Shown one piece after another: positions 1-7,858 of a DNA stretch of 64,000 bases. Made by a program: the position numbers and the translations under genes. The number at the start of each line of letters is the position of its first letter. Positions within the stretch are counted from its first letter, which is position 1. Source of the stretch: an uncultured Prevotella sp. GTDB lineage: Bacteria; Bacteroidota; Bacteroidia; Bacteroidales; Bacteroidaceae. Where the stretch lies: positions 1 to 64,000 of the forward strand of contig CAJOIW010000002.1 in NCBI GenBank assembly GCA_905234845.1, written 5' to 3'. The notes below the pieces were generated by a model. It was not told where the DNA came from, searched no databases, and saw only the letters and a program-made list of their open reading frames with translations.

Positions 1-59
1 CCTCACCCCCTTCCCCCCTCTCCAAAGGACGAGGGGGAAACCTACACGGGAGAGGGGAG
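1..59. repeat. C/G-rich intergenic repeat
   Basis: This short C-rich/G-rich stretch can fold back on itself (CCCCTC and GAGGGG around TCCAAAGGA). The same kind of sequence, with CTCCAAAGG next to G and C runs, lies inside the pnuC-like gene near 32.2 kb. I read both as copies of one small interspersed repeat. No gene is visible here. Confidence 0.5.
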
Positions 60-107
60 TGAATACGCTCAAGCACAGCAGAGGGGGAGTTGAATGAAAA
101 GTGAATA

Positions 108-479
108 ATGGAAAGTAGCATCGTGATAGAGCGCATGCGGTTTCACGCCCGTCATGGGGTGCTGCCGCAGGAGCGGATAACGGGCAACGACTACGAGGTG
201 TCGCTGCGCATCGGCTACGATGTGTCGGCGGCGATGGACTCCGACTGTGTGGGCGATACGCTCGACTATGCCGCCGTCTATCGGATTGTCGACGGGGAGA
301 TGCGGAAACCGTCGCGTCTGGTGGAGCATGTCGCCGGGCGGATAGGGAGGCGGCTCACCGAGGCCTTCCCCGGCATCGGGTGGATAGATCTGGAAATCAT
401 CAAGCTGAACCCGCCCATGGGTGCCGACTGCAAAGGCGCCGGGGTGAGCGTGCGCTTTGATAAGGAGTTAAGGAGTTAA
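108..479 (+). CDS. folB: Dihydroneopterin aldolase FolB
   Basis: FolB cleaves 7,8-dihydroneopterin to 6-hydroxymethyl-7,8-dihydropterin and glycolaldehyde, a step of cytoplasmic folate synthesis. The 123-residue length is normal for the family. The N-terminal HARHGVLPQER segment carries the conserved active-site glutamate, LVEHVAGRI (about 71-79) is the family helix, and KLNPPM (about 99-104) holds the conserved lysine. The ATG at 108 is the first in-frame Met and starts the family strand. The last codons and the stop lie inside the 8-bp tandem repeat that follows, so the C-terminal tail (DKELRS) is partly repeat-encoded. folD, a second folate gene, is about 44 kb away, so there is no folate operon here. 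Confidence 0.93.
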   Translation: MESSIVIERMRFHARHGVLPQERITGNDYEVSLRIGYDVSAAMDSDCVGDTLDYAAVYRIVDGEMRKPSRLVEHVAGRIGRRLTEAFPGIGWIDLEIIKLNPPMGADCKGAGVSVRFDKELRS

Positions 480-607
480 GGAGTTAAGGAGTTAAGAAGT
501 TATGGAGTTAAAGAAGTTATGGAGTTAAAGGAGTTAAGGAGTTAAGGAGTTAAGGAGTTAAGGAGTTAAGGAGTTAAGGAGTTAAGGAGTTAAGAAGTTA
601 TGGAGTT
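462..607 (+). repeat. 8-bp tandem repeat (AAGGAGTT)n between folB and amidase
   Basis: About 18 copies of AAGGAGTT and close variants (AAGAAGTT, ATGGAGTT) run from the last codons of folB into the first codons of the next gene. Two units are offset by one extra A. Each perfect unit contains the Shine-Dalgarno-like AAGGAG, and the ATG variant provides the amidase start codon at 600. Each unit also carries TAA, so the tract is closed to long translation in any frame. A simple tract like this can change copy number by slippage. Confidence 0.9.
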
Positions 608-1979
608 AGGGACGTTAAAGACCCTCTTGGTGGCAGTGCTGCTGGCGCTCTGCGGAAGTGCCATGGCAGCCGACAAGAAGTTCACCCTCGTTATCGACGC
701 AGGGCACGGCGGCCACGACACGGGCGCGCCAGGGGCTTTCTCGCTGGAGAAGACGCTCACGCTGCGCATGGCACTGGCCTTCGGGCAGATGGTGGAGCGC
801 AACTGCCCTGACGTGCGAGTGGTCTACACGCGAAAGTCGGATGTGTACCTGACGCTGAAAGAGCGGGCCGACATCGCCAACAGGCAGAAGGCCGACCTCT
901 TCCTCTCGTTCCATATCAATGCCATCGACGGAGGAAAGGTCGTGCGCGGCTTTCAGACTTATACCCTCGGACGAAGCCAGCGCAACGGAAATACCGTCGG
1001 CATACAGCAGAACCTCGAGGTGGCTAAACGCGAGAATTCCGTCATCTTCCTTGAGAAAGACTATAAGCAGACGTATCAGGGCTTCGACGCGAACTCGCCC
1101 GAGAGCAATATCATGTTTGAGTTTATACAAGACAACAACCGCGAGCGTAGCGTCGAGCTGGCAAAGATGCTCATGAGGAGCGTGTGCCAGGCTACAGGGC
1201 GCAGCAACATGGGCTCGCATCAAGACAATCTGGCCGTGCTCAGGCTTACATCAATGCCTGCCTGCCTGCTCGAACTCGGATTCATCTCCACACCCGATGA
1301 GGAGGAGTTCCTTAATTCCAAAGAGGCTCCCGACCTCTATGCGCGAGGTGTCTTCAATGCCTTCGTCGAATACAAGAACAAATATTACTCCAATCTGCCG
1401 CAGGCAAATAAGGTCAGTGTACCGGATCGCCCCGTGAAGGAGACAGATCCGCACAGGCCAGCCAAAGAGACTGCGTCGGTCAAACCTGTCAAGGAGCCGG
1501 AACAGGTCAAACCTGTCAAGGAGCCGGAACAGGTCAAACCTGTCAAGGAGCCGGAGTCAGTAAAGCCCAACAAACCATTGGAACAGTCCGCCCAGCCTGC
1601 TACCGCCCAACCTGCCGCTGCGCAACCTGCTACCGCCCAACCTGCCGCTGCGCAACCTGCTACTGCCCAACCTGCCAAGCCTGCCGCCCAGCCCGCAAAA
1701 AAAGGACAACCTGTCTTCAAAGTTCAAATACTCGCCAGTAGCCGAAAACTGCGTCCCAACGACGAACACTTCAAAGGACTGACCGACTACGGCAGCTACG
1801 AGGAAAACAACATGATGAAATACACCTATGGCGAGTCGGCTAACTATAATGAAATAGCCCGGTTGCGCAAGCAAATCCTCGACCGCTTCCCAGAGGCTTT
1901 CATCGTCGCTTTCAAAGACGGAAAGAAGATGGACGTGAACGAGGCCATACAAGAATTCTTACGTAATAAAGGAAAATGA
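600..1979 (+). CDS. N-acetylmuramoyl-L-alanine amidase with C-terminal SPOR-like domain
   Basis: This secreted cell-wall hydrolase cuts the bond between N-acetylmuramic acid and the stem peptide. Residues 1-23 form a signal peptide. The Amidase_3 domain follows (about 28-255), with zinc ligands in DAGHGGHD (His36), the glutamate of SLEKT, and SFHINA, and the catalytic glutamate in LLELGFIS. A Pro/Lys/Glu-rich linker has three PVKEPEQVK-like units, followed by alternating QPATA/QPAAA units. Both are direct DNA repeats. The last 90 residues (from PVFKVQILAS) look like a SPOR domain, which usually binds denuded septal glycan, so a role in cell separation is likely. The start codon is a repeat-unit ATG. 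The end overlaps the next gene by 4 bp. Confidence 0.88.
   Translation: MELGTLKTLLVAVLLALCGSAMAADKKFTLVIDAGHGGHDTGAPGAFSLEKTLTLRMALAFGQMVERNCPDVRVVYTRKSDVYLTLKERADIANRQKADLFLSFHINAIDGGKVVRGFQTYTLGRSQRNGNTVGIQQNLEVAKRENSVIFLEKDYKQTYQGFDANSPESNIMFEFIQDNNRERSVELAKMLMRSVCQATGRSNMGSHQDNLAVLRLTSMPACLLELGFISTPDEEEFLNSKEAPDLYARGVFNAFVEYKNKYYSNLPQANKVSVPDRPVKETDPHRPAKETASVKPVKEPEQVKPVKEPEQVKPVKEPESVKPNKPLEQSAQPATAQPAAAQPATAQPAAAQPATAQPAKPAAQPAKKGQPVFKVQILASSRKLRPNDEHFKGLTDYGSYEENNMMKYTYGESANYNEIARLRKQILDRFPEAFIVAFKDGKKMDVNEAIQEFLRNKGK
1480..1690 (+). repeat. Coding tandem repeats in amidase linker
   Basis: Two adjacent in-frame DNA repeats encode the linker between catalytic and SPOR domains. The first is a 27-bp unit (three near-identical copies, PVKEPEQVK). 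The second is a 30-bp unit (QPATAQPAAA). Unit lengths are multiples of three, so copy-number change would alter linker length without shifting frame. Confidence 0.8.
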
Positions 1980-2902
1980 CAAAAGAAATAAAAATAGCAT
2001 TAGTCGCAGTTCTGGCACTGGTCGTGCTCTATTTCGGACTGACCTTTCTGAAAGGATTAAGCATATTCTCCACAGACAACATCTATTTCGTGGAGTTCGA
2101 CGATGTCTCAGGACTGAATAAGTCGACTCCAATCTTCGCTAACGGCTATCCCGTGGGAGCGGTGAGAAGCATTAAATACGATTATGATCAACAGCAACAG
2201 CCCATACGCGTAGAAGTGGGGCTGACCAAAGACTTGCGTGTGACAGAGGGAACAACGGCAATGATTCAAAGCGACCTGATGGGGAACGTGCAAATGAATC
2301 TGGTTTTGGGCAACAGCCCCGCAACCATTAAGCCAGGCGGCACGTTCAAGGGAATGATAGACAGTGGAACGACGGGAAAACTTGCCGCAATGGTGCCCGA
2401 CATCGAGAAAATGTTGCCAAAGCTCGACTCTATCATGGGTAGCCTGAACACGATACTGGCAGACCCGAGCATCACGCAGTCGCTCCACAACGTGCAGAAC
2501 GTAACCTCTCGGCTCATCACTTCATCGGAAGAACTCAACAGCATTATGGCCGGACTCAACAAAACCATGCCCGGACTTCTTCAAAATGCCAGCGGAACAC
2601 TCGACAATGCCCGCCATCTCACCGCGCGCCTCGATAATCAGTTGGATGCCATTGATGTCGCCAAAACCATGCAGCAAGTAGACCATACACTTGCCAACGT
2701 ACAGGCATTCACCGATAAGCTCAATGCAGGCGAGGGCTCGCTGGGGCTGTTGATGAAAGATGAGACACTCTACAACAACCTTAACACCACCGTGCAAAGC
2801 TTGAACGCAACCGTTCGCAATGCCGACTCGCTGGTCGTCAACCTCAAAGAGCATCCTAAGCGTTATGTGCATTTCTCCGTGTTCGGGAAAAAAGACAAAT
2901 AA
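1976..2902 (+). CDS. MCE-family (MlaD-like) lipid transport protein
   Basis: Proteins with an MCE domain bind lipid in the periplasm and work with an ABC permease/ATPase to move phospholipid between membranes. This one has an N-terminal membrane anchor (about 7-30, ALVAVLALVVLYFGLTFL) and a single MCE domain beginning FVEFDDVSGLNKSTPIFANG (about 41-120). A long helical tail rich in Asn, Leu and Thr follows (about 140-290) and probably forms a coiled coil. Its ATG overlaps the amidase stop (ATGA), so the two are probably translated together. No mlaE or mlaF gene is nearby, so the partner subunits must be elsewhere. Confidence 0.85.
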   Translation: MTKEIKIALVAVLALVVLYFGLTFLKGLSIFSTDNIYFVEFDDVSGLNKSTPIFANGYPVGAVRSIKYDYDQQQQPIRVEVGLTKDLRVTEGTTAMIQSDLMGNVQMNLVLGNSPATIKPGGTFKGMIDSGTTGKLAAMVPDIEKMLPKLDSIMGSLNTILADPSITQSLHNVQNVTSRLITSSEELNSIMAGLNKTMPGLLQNASGTLDNARHLTARLDNQLDAIDVAKTMQQVDHTLANVQAFTDKLNAGEGSLGLLMKDETLYNNLNTTVQSLNATVRNADSLVVNLKEHPKRYVHFSVFGKKDK

Positions 2903-3171
2903 ACGAGTTAATTAAATTTAGTCTGAATAGCAACTGCAGATGTTTCACAGATGGAGAATTCTATTGAAGTTGTTTGACTGCAAATAATTAAGCGCGCAAG
3001 AAAAATGTTTCACTCTTCTCAGACATGATTCTTCGAATTAGTGTAATTAGTTGAAAATCAGAGCAGATGAAATGGCAAAATCTATATTTCCGATACTTTT
3101 TTAAGTCGTTAGCTAAAGTGCGGAAATAAGGCATTTTAGCTTTTTTCTTTTTGGGAAGCCCCAAAAACGGG
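2903..3171. other. AT-rich gap upstream of dnaA
   Basis: This gap between the MCE gene and the dnaA promoter has no open reading frame of note. I looked for a cluster of TTATCCACA-type DnaA boxes and found only weak TGTTTCAC matches near 2940 and 3007. I would not call an origin from this. Nothing else stands out. Confidence 0.5.
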
Positions 3172-3203
3172 TTTGTGAGGTTGGAAAAAGTTTTCTAATT
3201 TTG
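3172..3203 (+). promoter_or_regulatory. dnaA promoter (Bacteroidota type)
   Basis: A -33 element TTTG (3172-3175) is followed after exactly 20 nt by a -7 element TAATTTTG (3196-3203), matching the Bacteroidota consensus TTTG / TAnnTTTG. Transcription would start near 3210, leaving a leader of about 60 nt. Confidence 0.8.
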
Positions 3204-3272
3204 CAGTCGCAACGAAACGACAAAGTAAACAATCTGTCGCTACACACAAAAAAGATTAGTAAGTATTAGTAA

Positions 3273-4697
3273 ATGGAAGTAAGTCCTAATGCTCGTTGGG
3301 ACAAGTGTCTTGCGCTCATCCGCGACAATGTCACCGAGCAACAGTATAAAACATGGTTCAAGCCCATTGTCTTCGAGTCGTTCGACAAAACGACGCGAAC
3401 AGTGCTGCTTCAGGTGCCGAGCCCGTTCGTCTACGAGTATCTGGAAGAGAACTATGTTGACTTGCTTCGCAAAGTGCTTTGCCGTTGCTTTGGCGAGGGT
3501 GAGAGAGTGCGGCTATCCTATCGGGTGGTTGTTGTTGAAAAATCGGCTCAAGGAGAGGGAACCTCAGTTGTAGAAAGCGACAATCCGAGCGACGAAGGCA
3601 TTGTTGGAATCCAACGTAGTGGGGCTAATCAGCCACAGACCTTAGTGGACGCCGCTATGCCAGAGATAGACTCACAGCTCAAACCTTATCAGACTTTCAA
3701 CAACTTTATCGAGGGCGACAGCAATAAACTTCCCCGTGCCGTAGGTCTCTCCATAGCCGAACATCCCAACTCGTCGCAGTTCAATCCAATGTTTATCTTC
3801 GGTCCGTCAGGCTGTGGAAAAACCCACCTCATCAATGCCATCGGCCTGCGCACGAAGCAACTCTATCCGAAGAAGCGCGTGCTTTATGTATCAGCCCGAC
3901 TTTTCCAGATACAGTTCAGCAATGCGCGTTTACAAAACAAGATCAACGATTTCATTCATTTTTATCAGACCATTGACATGCTCATCGTCGATGATATTCA
4001 GGAATGGCTGACAGCAACGAAGACGCAAAACACCTTCTTCCACATCTTTGACCACCTCTTCCGCAACGGCAAGCGCATTATCCTTGCCAGCGACCGTCCG
4101 CCCGTCGACTTGCAGGGAATGAACGAGCGTCTGCTGACGCGCTTTGCCTGCGGTCTCATTGCCGAGTTGGAAAAGCCCAACGTACAATTGTGTGTCGACA
4201 TACTCAACAGTAAAATTCGGCACGACGGTCTCTCCATCCCCGACGACGTGGTGCAATACATCGCCCATACGGCCAATGGCAGCGTGCGTGATCTCGAGGG
4301 TGTCGTCAATTCGCTCATGGCATTCAGCGTGGTTTACAATTGTAATATCGACATGAAGCTTGCCGAGCGTGTCATCAGCCGTACCGTGAAGACCGATAAC
4401 CAGTCTTTGTCTGTAGACGAAATCGTGGAGACCGTTTGCAACCATTATCATGTCACTACAGATGCTGTGAATAGCCGCAGTCGTAAGCGTGAGCTCGTGG
4501 TACCGCGTCAAGTGTCGATGTATCTGGCGCAAAAACTCACAGAAATGTCGGCCTCGCACATTGGGAAGATTGTTGGCGGGCGCGACCATTCTACCGTTAT
4601 CCATAGTTGCTCGCAAGTGGAAGCCCGCCTGAAGACCGATAAAGATTTCTCTAAAGAGCTTGCCGATATTGAGGCGTCATTCCGCTTGAAAAGATAA
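3273..4697 (+). CDS. dnaA: Chromosomal replication initiator protein DnaA
   Basis: DnaA binds the origin, opens it with ATP and loads the helicase. All four domains are visible in the 474 residues. Domain I is N-terminal (WDKCLALIRDNVTEQQYKTW). A variable linker spans about 95-140. The AAA+ domain begins at about residue 145, with Walker A GPSGCGKTH (about 178) and Walker B LIVDDIQ (about 233). The C-terminal DNA-binding domain carries the signature GGRDHSTVIHS (about 430). One oddity is NKLPRAVGLSIAEHP where many DnaAs have N.xxxAAAxxVAExP, a normal variation in this phylum. dnaN is not adjacent, as is common in Bacteroidota. A terminator follows directly. Confidence 0.97.
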   Translation: MEVSPNARWDKCLALIRDNVTEQQYKTWFKPIVFESFDKTTRTVLLQVPSPFVYEYLEENYVDLLRKVLCRCFGEGERVRLSYRVVVVEKSAQGEGTSVVESDNPSDEGIVGIQRSGANQPQTLVDAAMPEIDSQLKPYQTFNNFIEGDSNKLPRAVGLSIAEHPNSSQFNPMFIFGPSGCGKTHLINAIGLRTKQLYPKKRVLYVSARLFQIQFSNARLQNKINDFIHFYQTIDMLIVDDIQEWLTATKTQNTFFHIFDHLFRNGKRIILASDRPPVDLQGMNERLLTRFACGLIAELEKPNVQLCVDILNSKIRHDGLSIPDDVVQYIAHTANGSVRDLEGVVNSLMAFSVVYNCNIDMKLAERVISRTVKTDNQSLSVDEIVETVCNHYHVTTDAVNSRSRKRELVVPRQVSMYLAQKLTEMSASHIGKIVGGRDHSTVIHSCSQVEARLKTDKDFSKELADIEASFRLKR

Positions 4698-4738
4698 TCT
4701 GGAGCGATAATCAGATAAGAGATATCGTCCTTTTTGCT

Positions 4739-4770
4739 CTCCTTTCGTTATGAAAGGTGAGTTTTTTGTT
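4739..4770 (+). terminator. Rho-independent terminator after dnaA
   Basis: CTCCTTTC and GAAAGGTGAG pair around GTTAT with one bulge, and a TTTTTTG tract follows. It lies 40 nt after the dnaA stop. Confidence 0.7.
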
Positions 4771-4778
4771 TTGGAAAA

Positions 4779-4810
4779 TTTGCCAGTCTCGCCGGAATTT
4801 GTTATTTTTG
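4779..4810 (+). promoter_or_regulatory. mgtC-family gene promoter
   Basis: TTTG (4779-4782), a 20-nt spacer and TATTTTTG (4803-4810) make a full Bacteroidota promoter. It lies inside the longest reading frame (ATG 4757), so the upstream ATG cannot be used from this transcript. This decides the start at 4841. Confidence 0.8.
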
Positions 4811-4840
4811 CCGATGGTAGAATTATTTGCGACTATAATT

Positions 4841-5308
4841 ATGACAGATATGAGTTTAACTTTAGACCTTGTGCTACGATTGGTCGTGGCATCGCTTTTA
4901 GGCAGTTTGATAGGACTTGAACGCGCTTACCGTGCAAAAGAGGCGGGGCTGCGCACGCATTTTCTGGTTGCATTAGGAAGTGCGTTGTTTATGATAGTAT
5001 CGCAGTATGGCTTTGAAGGTGTTACCGCTATGTCCGATAATATGCGACTCGACGTGTCGCGCATTGCCGCTCAGGTTGTTTCAGGCATAGGCTTTATCGG
5101 AGCAGGGACGATTATTTTCCAGAAACATGTTGTGCGTGGGCTAACAACCGCCGCGGGATTATGGGTGACGGCGGCTATTGGCTTGGCCTGTGGAGGTGGC
5201 CTGTTCCTATTAGCTACTGTCTGCACGCTGCTTGTGCTTTTCGGGCTTGGCGCGCTTGGAACCCTTCAGCGGCGATTCATTGAGCATGATGATGAAAAGA
5301 CAAGTTGA
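4841..5308 (+). CDS. MgtC/SapB-family membrane protein
   Basis: MgtC/SapB proteins are small inner-membrane proteins. Salmonella MgtC helps growth at low magnesium and lowers F-ATPase activity; most homologues have no assigned role. This protein has the family signature SLLGSLIGLERAYRAKEAGLRTHFLVALGSAL, then SGIGFIGAGTIIF and a run of hydrophobic helices (four in all). I place the start at ATG 4841 (MTDMSLTLDL), giving about 155 residues, rather than 4757, because a good promoter lies between them. It carries only the membrane domain; the C-terminal soluble domain of true MgtC is absent. Its 3' end overlaps the convergent TonB receptor gene by 32 bp. Confidence 0.85.
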   Translation: MTDMSLTLDLVLRLVVASLLGSLIGLERAYRAKEAGLRTHFLVALGSALFMIVSQYGFEGVTAMSDNMRLDVSRIAAQVVSGIGFIGAGTIIFQKHVVRGLTTAAGLWVTAAIGLACGGGLFLLATVCTLLVLFGLGALGTLQRRFIEHDDEKTS

Positions 5309-7325
5309 CGACACACCCTGCCATTAGCCACAAGCCGGGTTGGCGAATGCCGCCCACGTCGTAGTAGCGGTGTGCAGTGAGGTTGTCGGCTTGCAAGTAG
5401 AGACGATAGCGCGGAACGGTCCATGAGAGTTTCGCGTCTATTTTTGTATAAGGGTGGTAGCCGTTCATGCGCTGCTGCCACCGTATCGCCCACAATGCCG
5501 ACAAGTGTGACCAGATGGGGTGCTCTACCTGCGCAGTCAGTTTGTGGCGTAGGTATTCCAAAGCATAAAGCGACTTGACGATTTGCTTTTGTGTCTCGTG
5601 GTGCTGGTGAATGAAGGCATATCCCACCTTATAGGTGATGGAGGATGAATGACGGGTGGTAAGGAGCAGGCTTCCGCTGGCTTCAAGTGAGAATCCCATG
5701 TTGTTGAGCTGTCCGATGTTTTGTGCATGGTAGCGCGTGCTTTCCTGATTTTCATAGACCCAGTCGATCATGTCGCGCCCATGGCTGTAGAATATTGTTC
5801 CGAGAAGAAAGATATGCTGTTGCTGATAGTGGATGCCGAGTTTTGTAGTGTTATTCCGCTCTGGACGCAGCTCGCGGTCGCCCTGTTGTACGGCATTGGA
5901 GATGTATATGTCGGTGTAGGTGGGCATGCGTAGCGCCATATTCCATGCTGCAAATATTTTCCAATGATTGTCGGGGCGGAAACTTGCGTCAATGCCAGGA
6001 TAAAGGCGAAACTGGCTGTCAAGACCTGTGTTGCGGTTAGCTAAAACACCTGCTGAGACCGATAATCCTCCAGCGATGAGGCTGTGCTCGGCATAAAAGC
6101 TTGTGTTAGTTCGGCTGGCTTCCCGTGAATAGTGTCGGTCGGAGCCGTGTATTTTTTTCCATTTGTTTTCTTCCAGCAGGTTTCCGTAGGCCGTACTGAG
6201 AATATGGTCGTGGTGGATGTCTAGGCCGATGGTGGTCGTGCCGCCTTTCCATTTGAGTGAAAGGTCAGTGGCTGTCCCTGCTACATAGAGCCGATGGAAG
6301 TTTTCGCCATTGGCGTCTCCTGTTATGCCACGCATGAGCTGATAGTGGTCGGTAAAGTAGTTGTGATAGAGCGAAGGCCGGATGCTGAGATTTGGGAGTA
6401 GATTGTTGAAATAACCTTTTAGAGAGACTATCCCGTGCTCGGTGCGTTCATATTGGTTATCGAACTTCGCTGAGTAAAAGGTATTGGCTCCGTAGTTTTT
6501 CTTGCTGATGCCGGTCTGCCACTCGATGTTGCCGCTTTTGAGTATGTACTGTCCACTGTAGAAGGCTTGATATTTCTCGAAGTCGCTGTGGCGTGTGGCA
6601 CCGTCGCTGCGTGCGAGGGCGACGCTACCCTGATGGCGTGTGGCGGCGGTGCTCAGAAAAGCACTGGCGCGGGCTTCCGCTGTGGCGAACGACCCGGTGG
6701 CAAGTGTTACCTCTCCTCCTGCAGGGTGGTCTGCAGATTTCCGCGTGACAATGTTCACCGCACCGCAGAAGGCCTGGATGCCATGGGTGCGGCTTGCCGC
6801 GCCTTCGAGAATCTCGATGCGCTCGATGTCGTTGATTGAAACGGGAAAGTCGGCTGCGTTGTGTCCCGTCTGTGGGTTTGAGATGTTTATTCCGTTGAGC
6901 AGAAGGGTAATCTGGTCGAATGTGCCGCCGCCGATGGAGATGTCCGTCTGTACACCAAAGCCACCGCGCTGACGGACATCCACGCCTGTGGCTATTTTGA
7001 GAACGTCGTTGATTGTCGCCGCAGCCGCACGGTCAATCTCCTCGCGGGAGATGATGCGTATGATGGCTGCCGACTGCAGCTGTGTCTGTGGCGTGCGTGA
7101 GCCCGTTACGACCACTTCATCGAGCATCAACTCCTTTCTGTTGAGCGTGTCATCGGCCAACTCCGTCTGGGTGCTGATGTCGTTAGCATTGGCATGGGTC
7201 AACGTTGAAACCGACAACACCCCAATCATTACTTCTTTGCCCAGACATGAGAAAAGCGCGTAACCCTTGTTGGTGAAGTGCTTGAAAATGAGGCGTTGTT
7301 GTTTGTTGAATCGTTGTTTTCGCAT
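5277..7325 (-). CDS. TonB-dependent outer membrane receptor, BtuB-like
   Basis: This outer-membrane transporter is energised by TonB. The N-terminus has an extended signal sequence (KGYALFSCLGKEVMIGVLSV, then THANA) of a kind I associate with Bacteroidales receptors of the BtuB group. The plug domain follows: a TonB-box-like LDEVVVTGSR near residue 70, IIRIISREEIDRA, and IERIEILEGAASRTHGIQAFCGAVNIVTRK. A long beta-barrel completes it. The longer ORF (to 7523) would run through the tmRNA gene, so I start at the Met of MRKQRFNKQ (7325), giving about 682 residues. BtuB imports cobalamin, but substrate cannot be proven here and no cobalamin riboswitch precedes it. The last residues (NLSFHHHAQ) extend past the usual terminal aromatic residue. 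Confidence 0.8.
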   Translation of the reverse strand: MRKQRFNKQQRLIFKHFTNKGYALFSCLGKEVMIGVLSVSTLTHANANDISTQTELADDTLNRKELMLDEVVVTGSRTPQTQLQSAAIIRIISREEIDRAAAATINDVLKIATGVDVRQRGGFGVQTDISIGGGTFDQITLLLNGINISNPQTGHNAADFPVSINDIERIEILEGAASRTHGIQAFCGAVNIVTRKSADHPAGGEVTLATGSFATAEARASAFLSTAATRHQGSVALARSDGATRHSDFEKYQAFYSGQYILKSGNIEWQTGISKKNYGANTFYSAKFDNQYERTEHGIVSLKGYFNNLLPNLSIRPSLYHNYFTDHYQLMRGITGDANGENFHRLYVAGTATDLSLKWKGGTTTIGLDIHHDHILSTAYGNLLEENKWKKIHGSDRHYSREASRTNTSFYAEHSLIAGGLSVSAGVLANRNTGLDSQFRLYPGIDASFRPDNHWKIFAAWNMALRMPTYTDIYISNAVQQGDRELRPERNNTTKLGIHYQQQHIFLLGTIFYSHGRDMIDWVYENQESTRYHAQNIGQLNNMGFSLEASGSLLLTTRHSSSITYKVGYAFIHQHHETQKQIVKSLYALEYLRHKLTAQVEHPIWSHLSALWAIRWQQRMNGYHPYTKIDAKLSWTVPRYRLYLQADNLTAHRYYDVGGIRQPGLWLMAGCVVNLSFHHHAQ

Positions 7326-7352
7326 AATGGATGATAGCTGATGGGTAACGAA

Positions 7353-7397
7353 TGTTGGGTGATAATGGATAGTTTTGCTAACCGTCATCACCCAACA
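7353..7397. repeat. 11-bp inverted repeat between receptor gene and ssrA
   Basis: TGTTGGGTGAT and ATCACCCAACA form a perfect 11-bp inverted repeat with a 23-nt loop, surrounded by related ATGGGT/ATCACTCA words. On the minus strand it follows ssrA, but no T tract follows, so it is not a standard terminator. It resembles a REP-like intergenic element. Confidence 0.6.
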
Positions 7398-7420
7398 CTC
7401 ATCACTCAAAACACTCTTTG

Positions 7421-7822
7421 TGGAGCTGGCGGGAGTCGAACCCGCGTCCAAACGGGGAAACCATACGCTTTCTACACGCTTATCCCAGACTTCATTTTCG
7501 TGCACCGGCAAGACCTGGGCCACCCATCCGATGCCTTATCCTCTAAAAATTTCACCTGCGACACGAGGCTTTTCGCAAGCTATTCCCGATTGTTGCTGCA
7601 CCGCTTGGCCAAGTAAGTCTCGGAACAACGACCCTTGAGCGATGTCTCGTTCCCCCGCCTTGCAGGGGAATTAAGCTAAAAATCTACTATACTTCGATTA
7701 AGCAGCGAGAGCGTAGTTGTTTTCGCCAATTATTTTTTCGTTCACTCTGTTTTAGGAGGTAGCCAACGAGCCTCCGCGTGCTTACGTACCATTCCTGCCC
7801 GCTGTCAAATCCAGTCAACCCC
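7421..7822 (-). ncRNA. ssrA: Transfer-messenger RNA (ssrA)
   Basis: tmRNA rescues stalled ribosomes by acting as tRNA and then mRNA for a degradation tag. On the minus strand the 5' end reads GGGGTTGACTGGATTTGACA and the 3' end GTTCGACTCCCGCCAGCTCC; GGGGTTG pairs with CAGCTCC as the acceptor stem. The T-loop motif GGTTCGACTCC is intact. The tag frame reads GGC GAA AAC AAC TAC GCT CTC GCT GCT TAA (7727 down to 7698), giving GENNYALAA, a form known in this group. CCA is not encoded at the 3' end. Length is about 402 nt. The ORFs called across this region are shadows. Confidence 0.96.
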
Positions 7823-7858
7823 AGATATCGCGCATATAGGCTTTCCTGATACGGACTC

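Noticed and set aside
615-1223. 202-aa minus-strand ORF
   Set aside because: Shadow of the amidase catalytic domain, whose zinc ligands are intact on the plus strand.
2903-3272. Replication origin next to dnaA
   Set aside because: No cluster of TTATCCACA-like boxes or repeated AT-rich 13-mers was found; dnaA location alone is not evidence in this phylum.
7326-7420. Cobalamin riboswitch before the BtuB-like receptor
   Set aside because: The gap is under 100 bp, contains only an inverted repeat, and lacks the GCCACTG B12-box.
7326-7523. N-terminal extension of the TonB receptor ORF
   Set aside because: The extra codons run into the tmRNA 3' half (T arm); a proper signal sequence starts at 7325.
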